Below are positions 19,188 to 28,973 of a DNA stretch of 40,913 nt, in pieces. The position numbers were made by a program, and so were the translations under genes. The notes beneath the pieces were generated by a model. That model was not told the DNA's origin. It saw nothing but the letters and a program-made list of their open reading frames with translations, and ran no database searches. The DNA comes from Deltaproteobacteria bacterium (GTDB lineage Bacteria > Desulfobacterota > Desulfuromonadia > Desulfuromonadales > JAAYDE01), in NCBI GenBank assembly GCA_016926265.1, contig JAFGOW010000064.1, positions 1 to 40,913 of the forward strand, given 5' to 3'. Position 1 is the stretch's first letter, and every line of letters starts with the position of its first letter.

Positions 19188-20210
19188 ATGTTCAAGGACA
19201 GGATTCTGCTGATTACAGGAGGGACCGGCACCTTCGGCAACGCCGTCTTGCGGAAATTTCTGGACACCGATATCCGGGAAATCCGGATTTTTTCTCGGGA
19301 CGAAAAGAAGCAGGACGACATGCGCAAACAATATAATCATCCCAAAATCCGGTTTTACATCGGGGATGTCCGCAACGAAAGCAGCCTGGTGGACGCCATG
19401 AAGGGGGTCGATTTCGTTTTTCAGGCGGCGGCCCTGAAACAGGTGCCGTCCTGTGAATTCTTTCCCTATGAGGCGTTGCGCACCAATGCCGTCGGCACCT
19501 TCAATGTTCTGAACGCGGCGGAAAGGTCCGGCGTCAAGCGGGTGATCGTGCTGAGCACCGACAAGGCAGTCTACCCCATCAACGCCATGGGCATTTCCAA
19601 GGCGATGATGGAGAAACTGGCGGTCGCCAAGTCGCGGGTCGCTGGAACGGGGACCGTGATCTGCTGTACCCGTTACGGCAATGTGATGGCCAGCCGCGGA
19701 TCGGTTATCCCCCTTTTCGTCAAGCAGCTTCAGGAAAACTCCTCCCTGACTATCACCGACCCCGACATGACCCGGTTCATGATGACCATCGAGGACGCGG
19801 TGGATCTGGTAATTTACGCTTTTCAACATGGGCATCCGGGGGATATCTTCGTCCAGAAGGCCCCCGCCTGCGCCATCGGGGTGCTGGCCGAGGCGCTCAA
19901 GAAGCTGCTCGGCGCCCAGGCGCCGATTCGAGTGATCGGCACCCGGCACGGCGAGAAACTGTTCGAAACCCTGCTGACCCGGGAGGAGATGTCGGTCGCG
20001 GAGGATCTGGGGGGATATTACCGGGTCCCTTCCGACAACCGGGACCTGAATTATGAGGTCTATTTCAGCGAGGGGCGAAAAGAGGTCTCGCTCAAGGCCG
20101 ATTACAATTCCCACAACACCCGTCGCCTCGGCGTGGATGAAATGCGCGAGCTGTTGCTGAAGCTGGAATGTGTCCACCAGGCCCTTCGGGGGGAAAAGAT
20201 CGAACTCTAA
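19188..20210 (+). CDS. fnlA: UDP-GlcNAc 4,6-dehydratase/5-epimerase (FnlA/WbjB/CapE family)
   Basis: LLITGGTGTFGNAVLRKFLDTDIREIRIFSRDEKKQDDMR; STDKAVYPINAMGISKAMMEKL; VMASRGSVIPLF. Confidence 0.88.
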   Translation: MFKDRILLITGGTGTFGNAVLRKFLDTDIREIRIFSRDEKKQDDMRKQYNHPKIRFYIGDVRNESSLVDAMKGVDFVFQAAALKQVPSCEFFPYEALRTNAVGTFNVLNAAERSGVKRVIVLSTDKAVYPINAMGISKAMMEKLAVAKSRVAGTGTVICCTRYGNVMASRGSVIPLFVKQLQENSSLTITDPDMTRFMMTIEDAVDLVIYAFQHGHPGDIFVQKAPACAIGVLAEALKKLLGAQAPIRVIGTRHGEKLFETLLTREEMSVAEDLGGYYRVPSDNRDLNYEVYFSEGRKEVSLKADYNSHNTRRLGVDEMRELLLKLECVHQALRGEKIEL

Positions 20211-20228
20211 TTTTTTGGGGGAGGGGCT

Positions 20229-21362
20229 GTGAAGAAGATCAAGGTGATGACCGTTGTCGGCACTCGGCCGGAGATCATCCGGCTGTCCCGGGTGATCGCG
20301 GCTCTCGACCGCTATGCCGACCATGTGCTGGTCCATACCGGGCAGAATTATGACTATGAACTGAACGAGATCTTTTTCCTGGAGCTCGGCATCCGGGAGC
20401 CGGATTTCTTTCTCGAGGCGGCGGGCGCCAATGCCGCGGAGACCATCGGCAACATCATCATCCGCCTCGATCCCCTTCTGGAGCAGGTCCGCCCCGAGGC
20501 GTTGCTGCTTCTGGGGGACACCAACAGCTGCCTGGCGGCGATCCCCGCCAAGCGGCGCCGGATTCCGATCTTTCACATGGAGGCCGGCAACCGCTGTTTC
20601 GACCAGCGGGTGCCGGAAGAGATCAACCGCCGGATCGTCGACCACATCAGCGACATCAATCTACCCTACAGCGATATCGCCCGCGACTACCTGCTGCGGG
20701 AGGGTTTTCCGCCGCAACGGGTGATCAAGACCGGCAGCCCGATGGCCGAGGTGCTCGCCTACTACCGGCCCAAGATCGAGGCTTCGGAAATCCTCCAGCG
20801 TCTTTCCCTGGAACCGGGCGGATACTACGTGGTCAGCGCCCACCGCGAGGAGAACATCGATTCCGACCAGAATTTCCGGAAGCTGGTGGCCGTTCTTGAT
20901 GCCCTGGCCGACAGCGGCGGCAAACGGGTGATTGTCTCGACCCATCCCCGCACCCGGAAGCGGATGGAGAAACAGGGGATCTCCTTCCGCAGCCAGATCG
21001 ACCTGCTGAAGCCCCTCGGTTTTTGCGACTACGTCCATCTGCAGATGAACGCCTGCGCCGTGCTTTCGGACAGCGGCACCATCACCGAGGAATCCTCGAT
21101 CCTCAATTTTCCGGCGCTGAATATCCGGGAGGCCCACGAGCGTCCGGAAGGGATGGAGGAGGCTTCCGTCATGATGGTGGGTCTGGAGGTGGAGCGGGTC
21201 CTGCAGGGGCTGGAGGTTCTGAAGGACCAGCCTCGCGGCGGGGAGCGTCTGCTCCGTTCGGTAGGAGATTACGGGATGGCGAATGTGTCCGAGAAGGTGG
21301 TGAGGATCCTCTTGAGCTATACCGATTACGTCCGGCGCACCGTTTGGAAAGAACCGTTATGA
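20229..21362 (+). CDS. fnlC: UDP-GlcNAc 2-epimerase (non-hydrolysing, WecB/FnlC/WbjD family)
   Basis: [71 protein letters not shown]. Confidence 0.9.
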   Translation: MKKIKVMTVVGTRPEIIRLSRVIAALDRYADHVLVHTGQNYDYELNEIFFLELGIREPDFFLEAAGANAAETIGNIIIRLDPLLEQVRPEALLLLGDTNSCLAAIPAKRRRIPIFHMEAGNRCFDQRVPEEINRRIVDHISDINLPYSDIARDYLLREGFPPQRVIKTGSPMAEVLAYYRPKIEASEILQRLSLEPGGYYVVSAHREENIDSDQNFRKLVAVLDALADSGGKRVIVSTHPRTRKRMEKQGISFRSQIDLLKPLGFCDYVHLQMNACAVLSDSGTITEESSILNFPALNIREAHERPEGMEEASVMMVGLEVERVLQGLEVLKDQPRGGERLLRSVGDYGMANVSEKVVRILLSYTDYVRRTVWKEPL

Positions 21363-21408
21363 CGTTCCGCCGCCCCGCCATCTTTTCTGACTCTTTGGAA
21401 GAAGACCC

Positions 21409-21885
21409 ATGCTGCTTTTAAACCAGTCGCTGTTTCGCCAGCTGGCCGCGCAGGCCGCTGCCCATCCCCGTCTCCGCCAGCACCTCAACCTCCACCGGAG
21501 CTACGAAGATCCCTGCCAGCGGCTGCTCATCGCCATGCAGCCCGATTCCTACATCCGCCCCCATCGCCACCGGACCGACCCCAAGCCGGAGTGCTTTATC
21601 GCGCTTCGGGGGAGGTTCGCCCTGCTGATCTTCGATAACCATGGGGAGATCGTGGACCGGTTCTTTCTCGGTTCGGGGGAGGACGCCGCCGGCGCGGATC
21701 TCCCGGTCGGGATCTGGCACTCCGTCGTCTGCCTGGAGCCGGATTCAGTCTTTTTCGAAACCAAACCCGGCCCGTTCCATCCCGATCAAAAAAAGGATCC
21801 GGCCCCCTGGGCCCCGGAAGAAGGGAGCCCCGAGGCCGCCGCCTATCTCCAGACCCTCCTTTCCCAGGTCCTAAAACAAATCTAA
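21409..21885 (+). CDS. wbuC: WbuC-family cupin-fold protein
   Basis: RQHLNLHRSYEDPCQRLLIAMQPDSYIRPHRHRTDPKPECFIALRGRFALLIFDNHG cupin motif; follows fnlC as in fnl-wbu loci. Confidence 0.85.
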   Translation: MLLLNQSLFRQLAAQAAAHPRLRQHLNLHRSYEDPCQRLLIAMQPDSYIRPHRHRTDPKPECFIALRGRFALLIFDNHGEIVDRFFLGSGEDAAGADLPVGIWHSVVCLEPDSVFFETKPGPFHPDQKKDPAPWAPEEGSPEAAAYLQTLLSQVLKQI

Positions 21886-22007
21886 CCGATCGGTAAAGAT
21901 TCCCTAACCCGGACTGTCTAACCTCCCTCTCCGAATTCCCCTGAATCCCCCTTCCCCGCCCCCCGTTCGTCAGGGCGCGCTGCCACTATCAGGAAAAAGA
22001 GTTGTTC

Positions 22008-23570
22008 ATGACACCGCCGATTTCCATTGACCGGGGAAAGCTCCCTTTGACCGTCTGGGCGCCGGCCCTGTTCCTCGCAGTCCTCTTTGCCGGGCTCTTC
22101 TGGCCGACCTTGTCCCACATGGCGGCCCGCTGGCCCGAGGACGACTTCAGCTACTGCTACCTGATCCCGCCGCTGATTGTCTACCTGGTCTGGGAACAGC
22201 GGCAGCCCTTGGCCCGGATCCGGCCGCAACCTTCCTTAACCGGCCTGATCCCGTTCTCCCTGGGGCTCCTGCTGTTCTGGCTGGGGGAGTTGGGGGGGGA
22301 ATTTTTCACCCTTTACCTTTCCGCGTGGCTGGTTCTCGTCGGCCTCTGCTGGACCCTGCTGGGCCGGACCTTCATCCGCCTGCTGTGGTTTCCGCTGGCA
22401 ATGATCCCGGCCATGTTCCCGGTGCCGAATGTCATCGCCGCCAATCTTTCCCTGCGTCTCAAGCTGATCTCCTCGGACCTGGGCGTCCGGCTGATGCATC
22501 TGGCGGGGATGAGCGCCTACCGGGAAGGGAATATCATCGACATCGGGTTCACCCAGCTTCAGGTGGTCGATGCCTGCGGCGGGCTGCGCTATTTTTTCCC
22601 CATCGTGCTGCTGGCGATGCTGCTCGGCTATCTCTACCGGTTGAACTGGTGGCGCTGGGGGGCGGTGATCGCTTCCGCGCCGCCGATCGTGGTCCTGGCC
22701 AATGGCCTGCGGATCGCCGGAACCGGCTATCTCTTTCCCTTTTTCGGACCCCGGGTGGCGGAGGGCTTTTTCCACGACTTCGCCGGCTGGTTTTCCTTCA
22801 TGGCGGCCCTGGCAATGCTGGTGCCCGAGATTCTGCTGCTGAGGATGATCCCCTCGCGAATTCCCCCGATTGCGGCTAAGCCCACGGAAGAACCGGAGCA
22901 GATCCCGGTGGTTTCCGCTTCCGCCAAAGGGCTGTTTCTGGTCGTGGCCATGATTCTGGGGGTGAATCTCGGGCTCGCCTCGGGGGTCGATTTTCGGGAA
23001 CGGGTTCCGGCCAAACAGCCTCTGGCCGGATTTCCGGTCAAGCTGGCCGGCTGGCAGGGGGAAAACGGGACCCTCGACCGGAAGATTCTGGACGAACTCG
23101 ACCTCAGCGACTACCTGATGCGGGACTACCGGGACGGTTCGGGCCGGCCGGTCAATGTCTATGTCGCCTATTACGAAAGCCAGCGCAAAGGGGAATCGAT
23201 CCATTCCCCCTCCTCCTGTCTGCCGGGAGGTGGCTGGCGATTTCAGGAGTCCGGCGCCCGGATCATCGCGGGGGAAGGCCTTCCGGAGGGTTTCCGGGTG
23301 CAGCGGGCCCTGATCTCCAAGGGGGGGCAAACCCAGCTGTCTTTCTACTGGTTCATGATGCGCGGCCGGGTTTTGACCGATCTGTATCAGGTCAAGGCGG
23401 CCAATTTCTGGGATGCCCTGACCAAACAGCGCAGCGACGGGGCCCTGGTGCGTTTGATCACCCCGGTCTTTCCCGGCGAGAAGGTGGCTGACGCCGAGGC
23501 GCGGCTGCTGAATCTGACCTTTTTGCTGATGCCGGTACTGGAGGAGTTCATTCCGGGGAAAGAAATGTGA
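22008..23570 (+). CDS. xrtD: Exosortase (XrtD-type, VPLPA-CTERM-specific family) fused to EpsI domain
   Basis: Polytopic; VVDACGGLRYF (Cys), VVLANGLRIAGTGYL (Arg), FFHDFAGWFSF (His) exosortase motifs; C-terminal EpsI-like YYESQRKGESIHSPSSCLPGGGW. Confidence 0.88.
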   Translation: MTPPISIDRGKLPLTVWAPALFLAVLFAGLFWPTLSHMAARWPEDDFSYCYLIPPLIVYLVWEQRQPLARIRPQPSLTGLIPFSLGLLLFWLGELGGEFFTLYLSAWLVLVGLCWTLLGRTFIRLLWFPLAMIPAMFPVPNVIAANLSLRLKLISSDLGVRLMHLAGMSAYREGNIIDIGFTQLQVVDACGGLRYFFPIVLLAMLLGYLYRLNWWRWGAVIASAPPIVVLANGLRIAGTGYLFPFFGPRVAEGFFHDFAGWFSFMAALAMLVPEILLLRMIPSRIPPIAAKPTEEPEQIPVVSASAKGLFLVVAMILGVNLGLASGVDFRERVPAKQPLAGFPVKLAGWQGENGTLDRKILDELDLSDYLMRDYRDGSGRPVNVYVAYYESQRKGESIHSPSSCLPGGGWRFQESGARIIAGEGLPEGFRVQRALISKGGQTQLSFYWFMMRGRVLTDLYQVKAANFWDALTKQRSDGALVRLITPVFPGEKVADAEARLLNLTFLLMPVLEEFIPGKEM

Positions 23571-23576
23571 CAACCC

Positions 23577-25217
23577 ATGGAATATTTCGCCACCCTGCTG
23601 CTGTCGCTGTTCGTGACCCTGTCGCTGATCCCGCTGTTCGGCAGACTGGCGCTCCGCTTCCAGGCCCTCGATTTTCCCAACGAACGTAAGGTCCACGGCC
23701 GGCCGATCCCCAAAACCGGGGGATTGGCCATGGCTGTCGGAGCCCTGGTCCCCCTGTTGTTCTGGATCCCCTCTTCCCCCCTCTCCCGGTTTTTGCTGGC
23801 AGGTGCGGCCCTGATCGTGGTGTTCGGCTTTTGGGACGATCTGAAGGATCTGAGTTTCCGGATCAAGTTCGGCGCGCAGTTTTGCGCCGCCCTGCTGGTG
23901 GTCGTGGCGGGCGGGGTGCGGATTCACTCCCTCGGTGCCCTGGCTTCGGAGGGGTTTGTCCTGCCGGAGGCCATCGCCATTCCCCTGACTGTTTTCGTCA
24001 TCATCGGCGTGACCAACGCCATCAACCTTTCCGATGGGCTGGACGGCCTGGCCGGCGGCATCTCGCTGCTGAGTTTCATCTGCCTGGCGGTGCTGGCGCA
24101 TCTGGCGGACCAGGGCGGGGTGACCCTGATCACCTGCGCCATGTGCGGCGCCATCTTTGGTTTCCTGCGCTTCAACACCCATCCGGCCACCATCTTCATG
24201 GGGGATACTGGGAGCCAATTGCTCGGATTCGTGGGGGTGACCCTGGCCATTCACGTGACCCAGAAGACCCTCTACAGCCCGCTGGTGTCGCTGCTGCTGG
24301 TCGGTTTTCCGGTGCTGGATACCCTTCGCGTCATGCTGGAACGGAGATCGAAGGGGAAACCCCTGTTCGTGGCCGACCGGAACCATTTTCATCACAAACT
24401 GCTGGGGCTCGGTTTCCTCCATTCCGAGTCGGTCCTCATCATCTATTTCATCCAGGCCCTGTTCTGTGTCGGCGCTCTGGTGCTGCGGTTTTATTCCGAC
24501 TGGGTGCTGCTGGGCGGCTACATGATCTTTTCCGCCCTGGTTCTGGGGTTTCTGCGGATCAGCGCCGGCAGCGATTGGCTTCGGGGGCGGCAGAAACCGT
24601 GGGGGGAGCGCTTCACCCGGGGATTTCTGGCGCCGCTGCGGGATCGGGACCGAATTATCCGCGCCTCCTTCCCGGGTTTACAGGGGCTGATGGCCTTGAT
24701 TCTGGTACTGACGGTGCTGGTCCCCGCCGGGATCCCGTCTTGGATCGGATGGCTGGCGCTCGGATTGGCCGCGGCCCTGATTGCGGCCAAAGGCTTTTTC
24801 CCTTCACTGCGGGGCTGGGCGGTGCGCCTCGCGGTTTTCCCCATCGCGCCCCTGGTCATCTATCTCAGCGCCCTGGAATGTTTTCGCCGGGGTCTGTGCG
24901 GCTGGACCTGGTTCCTTATCGCCCTTTACGCCCTGCTGGTGACCGCCACCGTGGTGGTGCTCCGGTTTACCCGGCGCCGCGGCTATCAGGGCACGCCGCT
25001 CGATTTCCTGGTTCTGATGATCGCCCTGGCGCTCCCGGTTTTCCCCGCCGATGACGGATTTCCTTTCCAGCTCCGTCTTATCGTGGCCGCCGAGACCGTC
25101 GCCCTCTTCTTCGGGCTCGAGGTGCTGCTGGTGGAATTGAGGGAGAAATACCGGCGGGTGGAATGGCTGGTGACGATGGTGCTGCTGGCGGCGGGCGTCC
25201 GAACCCTGCTCCAATGA
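23577..25217 (+). CDS. MraY/WecA-family undecaprenyl-phosphate glycosyl-1-phosphate transferase with extra C-terminal membrane domain
   Basis: NERKVHGRPIPKTGGLAM, NAINLSDGLDGLAGG, FMGDTGSQLLGF, RNHFHHKLL motifs. Confidence 0.9.
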   Translation: MEYFATLLLSLFVTLSLIPLFGRLALRFQALDFPNERKVHGRPIPKTGGLAMAVGALVPLLFWIPSSPLSRFLLAGAALIVVFGFWDDLKDLSFRIKFGAQFCAALLVVVAGGVRIHSLGALASEGFVLPEAIAIPLTVFVIIGVTNAINLSDGLDGLAGGISLLSFICLAVLAHLADQGGVTLITCAMCGAIFGFLRFNTHPATIFMGDTGSQLLGFVGVTLAIHVTQKTLYSPLVSLLLVGFPVLDTLRVMLERRSKGKPLFVADRNHFHHKLLGLGFLHSESVLIIYFIQALFCVGALVLRFYSDWVLLGGYMIFSALVLGFLRISAGSDWLRGRQKPWGERFTRGFLAPLRDRDRIIRASFPGLQGLMALILVLTVLVPAGIPSWIGWLALGLAAALIAAKGFFPSLRGWAVRLAVFPIAPLVIYLSALECFRRGLCGWTWFLIALYALLVTATVVVLRFTRRRGYQGTPLDFLVLMIALALPVFPADDGFPFQLRLIVAAETVALFFGLEVLLVELREKYRRVEWLVTMVLLAAGVRTLLQ

Positions 25218-25309
25218 TAACCTAAATCGGATTTAACATTTTTCTGACAAATCTCCTATCTACTCCGCAGCCGGGGGAAAAAAGTTTCACTCGCACCTGG
25301 AGGTCCGCC

Positions 25310-27706
25310 ATGAAATATCAGCGTTTCCTTGTCGCCCTGTTCATCCCCGTGACGCTCTTTTTCGGATGCAGCGGCCCCGACGAGAAGAAGGCCAAATTCT
25401 TCGAGAAGGGGCAGACCCTGTTTGCCCAGAAGGATTACGTCAAGGCCGCTCTCGAATTCAAGAACGCCATTCAGATCGATCCCAAATACGCCGAGGCCTA
25501 TCTCATGCTCGGCAAGGTGGGTCTGGCGGAAAAGGATCCGGTCAACGCCTACAAATACTACCTGCAGGCGGTGGAGCTGGCTCCGGACTGCTGGGAAGCG
25601 CACCTGGGGATCGCCCGGATCATGCTCGGCGCCCGTCAGCCGGATCAGGCCATGGAAAAAGCTGATCTGGTCCTGGCCCAACAGCCTGAAAACAGGGAAG
25701 CCTTGTTGCTGAAAGGGGCGGTCTGGGTTGCAAAGAAGGAATTCGGCCAGGCCGTTTCCCAGCTCGAAGCTCTCATGAAGAAGGGCGGGACGAGCCCCGA
25801 TGCGGTTTTGCTTCTGGCCACCGCTTACCTCAACCAGGGGGAGCTCTCTGCGGCCGAGGAAACCCTCGGGAAGGGGGCCGTGGCCAACCCCGAATCGGTC
25901 GCCATCCGGGTGGCGCTGGCGGAACGGGCCAGGCTCCGGAACCGGATCGGATCTTCCCTGGAATGGATCAATGAGGCCCGGCGTATCGAGCCGGGGAATG
26001 AACAACTGATTTTTCTCCTGGCCCGGGTCAATTGGGAGGACGGGCGGCTCGATGAGGCGGGAAAAATCCTGGACAATTTCACCGCCGATCCCAAAGGGGA
26101 AGGGGACGCCAGGTATCTTGGGACCGCCCAGTTCTGCCTGGCGATGAAAGACGCCGATCGGGCCGAAAAGTACCTCCGAAAGGGTCTGGAGCGCCACCCC
26201 GACAGTCTGAAACTCCGCCTGGCCCTCGCGGACCTGGCGGCCAATTCCGGAAACCGTCGCGAAGAAGCGGTCGCGCTGCTGCGGGAATGCGTGGCCCTCG
26301 GCGAGAAGCGGGGAGCGCCGGAGGCGGTTCAGGCCCACAACGGCCTGGCGCGGATCTTTCTGGGACGCAACGATCCGGCCGGAGCCGAGGAGCAGGTGTC
26401 CGCGGTGCTCAAGGACAATCCCGCCAACGTGGACGCCCATTTCATCAAGGGGCGGATTCTGCTGGGGCGCCGCCAGGGGAGCGAGGCGGTGGCCGAATTC
26501 CGGGCCGTGATCCAGGAGGACCCCAAATCGGTTCCGGCCCGCCTCGGGCTCTCGGAGGCCCATCTCCTCAACGGCGAGGTCAACCTGGCCCGGGATGTTC
26601 TGGAGAAAGGGGTCAAGGATCTGCCGGAGGCCGAGGAACTGAAGCTGGCTCTGGCCCGTTTTTATGCCCGCTCCGGAAACCGTTCCGGCGCCGAGGGGCT
26701 TTACCGGGCCCTGCTCGAAAAGAAACCCGAGGCCGACGGCGTGAGGGCCGAGCTGGGCGATCTGCTCGCCGCCGGAGGGGAAGATGCCCGGGCCGAAGAA
26801 ATCTATCGGGGGCTGATCGAAGAACTGCCGCGATCCCCCTTGGGCTACATGAAGCTGGCCGTCTTCTATCAGGAACGGGGAAAGCTTCCCCAGAGCGTGG
26901 CGGTGCTGGAGCAGGGGACCGCCTCCGTTCCGGACTCGGATCTGCTGGCCGGTTCCCTGCTGCGCTCCTATCTGCAGCAGAAAAAAACCGGCAAGGCGGA
27001 ACAATGGGCCCGGGAGCGGCTGCGGCTGAACCCGGCCGGCGCCTTCAACCACAACCTGCTCGGCGAGGCGCTGCTGGCCAAAAAGGACCGCGGCTGCGCC
27101 GAAGCCTCCTTCCGCCAGGCCATTGAAGCGGCTCCCAAATGGCCCCTGCCGTGGCGCAATCTGGTGGGTTCCCGGCTCGCCGCCAAGGATATCGACGGCG
27201 CTATTGCCGGTCTCAGGGGAGCTCTCGCCGCCAATCCGGACAACATCGAGTTCAGCCGCCTGCTGGGCCAGATCCTGGTGCGCGAAAACCGCCACGGCGA
27301 GGCGGTCCGGGTTTATCGCGAGGTTCTCGACCGTCACCCCGATTCCGGCGAGGTGGCCAATGACCTGGCCTATCTGCTGGTGATGCAGGCGGCCAGGAAC
27401 GAGGAGTTCGCGGAAGCGCAAATCTGGGCGGAAAAGGCCAACAATCTGCGCCCCGGCGATCCGGCGGTGATGGATACTCTCGGCTGGCTCCATTTCCGCA
27501 AGGGAGAATTCCAGCGGGCCGCGGATCTGCTCCAGAAGGCCCAGGAAAAGGCCGGGCAGGTGGCGGTCATCAATTTCCATCTCGGCATGGCTCTGCACCG
27601 GCTGGGGCAAAACGACCGGGCCAGGGTCTTCCTGGAAAAATCCTTGACGGCCGCCGATGGCTTCGAGGGGCGGAAAGAGGCTGAAGAGGTTTTGGGCCGC
27701 ATGTAG
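25310..27706 (+). CDS. PrsT-like TPR-repeat lipoprotein of exosortase/EPS systems
   Basis: Lipobox-like VTLFFGC; TPR repeats throughout (798 aa). Confidence 0.8.
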   Translation: MKYQRFLVALFIPVTLFFGCSGPDEKKAKFFEKGQTLFAQKDYVKAALEFKNAIQIDPKYAEAYLMLGKVGLAEKDPVNAYKYYLQAVELAPDCWEAHLGIARIMLGARQPDQAMEKADLVLAQQPENREALLLKGAVWVAKKEFGQAVSQLEALMKKGGTSPDAVLLLATAYLNQGELSAAEETLGKGAVANPESVAIRVALAERARLRNRIGSSLEWINEARRIEPGNEQLIFLLARVNWEDGRLDEAGKILDNFTADPKGEGDARYLGTAQFCLAMKDADRAEKYLRKGLERHPDSLKLRLALADLAANSGNRREEAVALLRECVALGEKRGAPEAVQAHNGLARIFLGRNDPAGAEEQVSAVLKDNPANVDAHFIKGRILLGRRQGSEAVAEFRAVIQEDPKSVPARLGLSEAHLLNGEVNLARDVLEKGVKDLPEAEELKLALARFYARSGNRSGAEGLYRALLEKKPEADGVRAELGDLLAAGGEDARAEEIYRGLIEELPRSPLGYMKLAVFYQERGKLPQSVAVLEQGTASVPDSDLLAGSLLRSYLQQKKTGKAEQWARERLRLNPAGAFNHNLLGEALLAKKDRGCAEASFRQAIEAAPKWPLPWRNLVGSRLAAKDIDGAIAGLRGALAANPDNIEFSRLLGQILVRENRHGEAVRVYREVLDRHPDSGEVANDLAYLLVMQAARNEEFAEAQIWAEKANNLRPGDPAVMDTLGWLHFRKGEFQRAADLLQKAQEKAGQVAVINFHLGMALHRLGQNDRARVFLEKSLTAADGFEGRKEAEEVLGRM

Positions 27707-27743
27707 CTTTTCGGATTCGGGAACGGCATTTTTGAAATTAAAG

Positions 27744-28973
27744 ATGAATTCATCGATGAGACCTTTTTTTTCGCTGTGGTGCGCCGCGTTATTGGTGCTG
27801 GGTGGCTATTCCTGGAGTTTCGGGGAGGCTGTCTCCGCCCCCAAATGGGATCTGCTCAACGATCCCAACGGGGATATCGTCGATTACCGGGAATCCCTGG
27901 CTCCGGAGCAGGCCCGCAAAAGGGAGGAAGAGAAGAAGGCCGAGGACCAGGCTGCCCGCCGCAAGCTTGAGCGGCGCCGGGAGCTTGAACGGCGGATCGA
28001 GGCCCAGGGCGATGAGGAGGCGAGCCGCCTGGCCCGGCTTCGGGAGTTGGCGGCCAGGGAAAAGGACGAAGCGGCGCGGCTCGGGCTGGAGGTGACGGCG
28101 CTGCGGACCGAGCTGGAGCGTCTGCAAAAGGAACGCCGTGAACTGGAGGAGGTGCTGGAGCGGAACCGGGAAGCGTGCCGCCTCGCCGAGGGGGAGGCGA
28201 TCCGGCTCTCCAGCCGGATCTTGACCGTGGGCCCCGAGGTGGAGCAACTCGAAGCCGAACGCCGCAAGAAGTGGCTGGAATTCCAGGAGAGCGAGGCGGA
28301 GCTGATCCGTCTGTCGGGCCGGATTCTGGATCGGCAGGCCGACCTGGCGAAGCTGGAAAGGGGGCTCCAGCCCTCCGGAGGGAACGCGGAGGAGGGCGCC
28401 CTGGTTTCGACGACGGCCGACCCCGATCCGGATCCGAGGCGGGACAACCCCGCTCCGCAAGCCGCCGTGATTGGCGAAAATCCCGCGGCCGACTACGTCA
28501 TCGGGCCGGGGGATGTGATCGACATCGCGGTGTGGCGGGACGAGGCCCTGACCCGGAGCGTGATCGTCTCCCCGGACGGGCGCTTTTCCTTTCCTCTGAT
28601 CGGGGAGGTGGCGGCCCAAGGGAAGACGGTTTCCGAGCTGAAAGCGGAGCTGGAAAAGAGCATCGGCCGCTTCGTCCCCGATCCGGTCCTCTCCCTGGAG
28701 CTCAAACAGGCCAACAGCATGCAGATCTACGTCATCGGCAAGGTCAACAACCCCGGCCGCTTCGTCATCCAGTCCCATGTCAATGTTCTGCAGGCCCTGG
28801 CCATGGCCGGAGGATTGAATCCCTTCGCCAGGGAGAGCCGGATCCGGATCCTGAGGCAGGACACTATTGGGGGAACGGCCTCCTTCCCCTTTGACTACGA
28901 CCGCGTGACCCGGGGGAAAGATCTGGAGCAGAACATCCGGCTGAAGCGGGGGGACGTGGTCATTGTCCCCTGA
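27744..28973 (+). CDS. Wza-like polysaccharide export protein with long N-terminal coiled-coil
   Basis: YVIGPGDVIDIAVWRDEALTRSVIVSPDGRFSFPLIGEV; VYVIGKVNNPG-type SLBB; preceded by ~190 aa charged helical region. Confidence 0.85.
   Translation: MNSSMRPFFSLWCAALLVLGGYSWSFGEAVSAPKWDLLNDPNGDIVDYRESLAPEQARKREEEKKAEDQAARRKLERRRELERRIEAQGDEEASRLARLRELAAREKDEAARLGLEVTALRTELERLQKERRELEEVLERNREACRLAEGEAIRLSSRILTVGPEVEQLEAERRKKWLEFQESEAELIRLSGRILDRQADLAKLERGLQPSGGNAEEGALVSTTADPDPDPRRDNPAPQAAVIGENPAADYVIGPGDVIDIAVWRDEALTRSVIVSPDGRFSFPLIGEVAAQGKTVSELKAELEKSIGRFVPDPVLSLELKQANSMQIYVIGKVNNPGRFVIQSHVNVLQALAMAGGLNPFARESRIRILRQDTIGGTASFPFDYDRVTRGKDLEQNIRLKRGDVVIVP

Noticed and set aside
21882-21922. CTAAC copies upstream of xrtD (21882, 21904, 21918)
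   Set aside because: The first two are 22 bp apart but the middle phased copy is missing, the third is off-phase by 3 bp, and the first overlaps the wbuC stop; too weak to group with the phased repeats.
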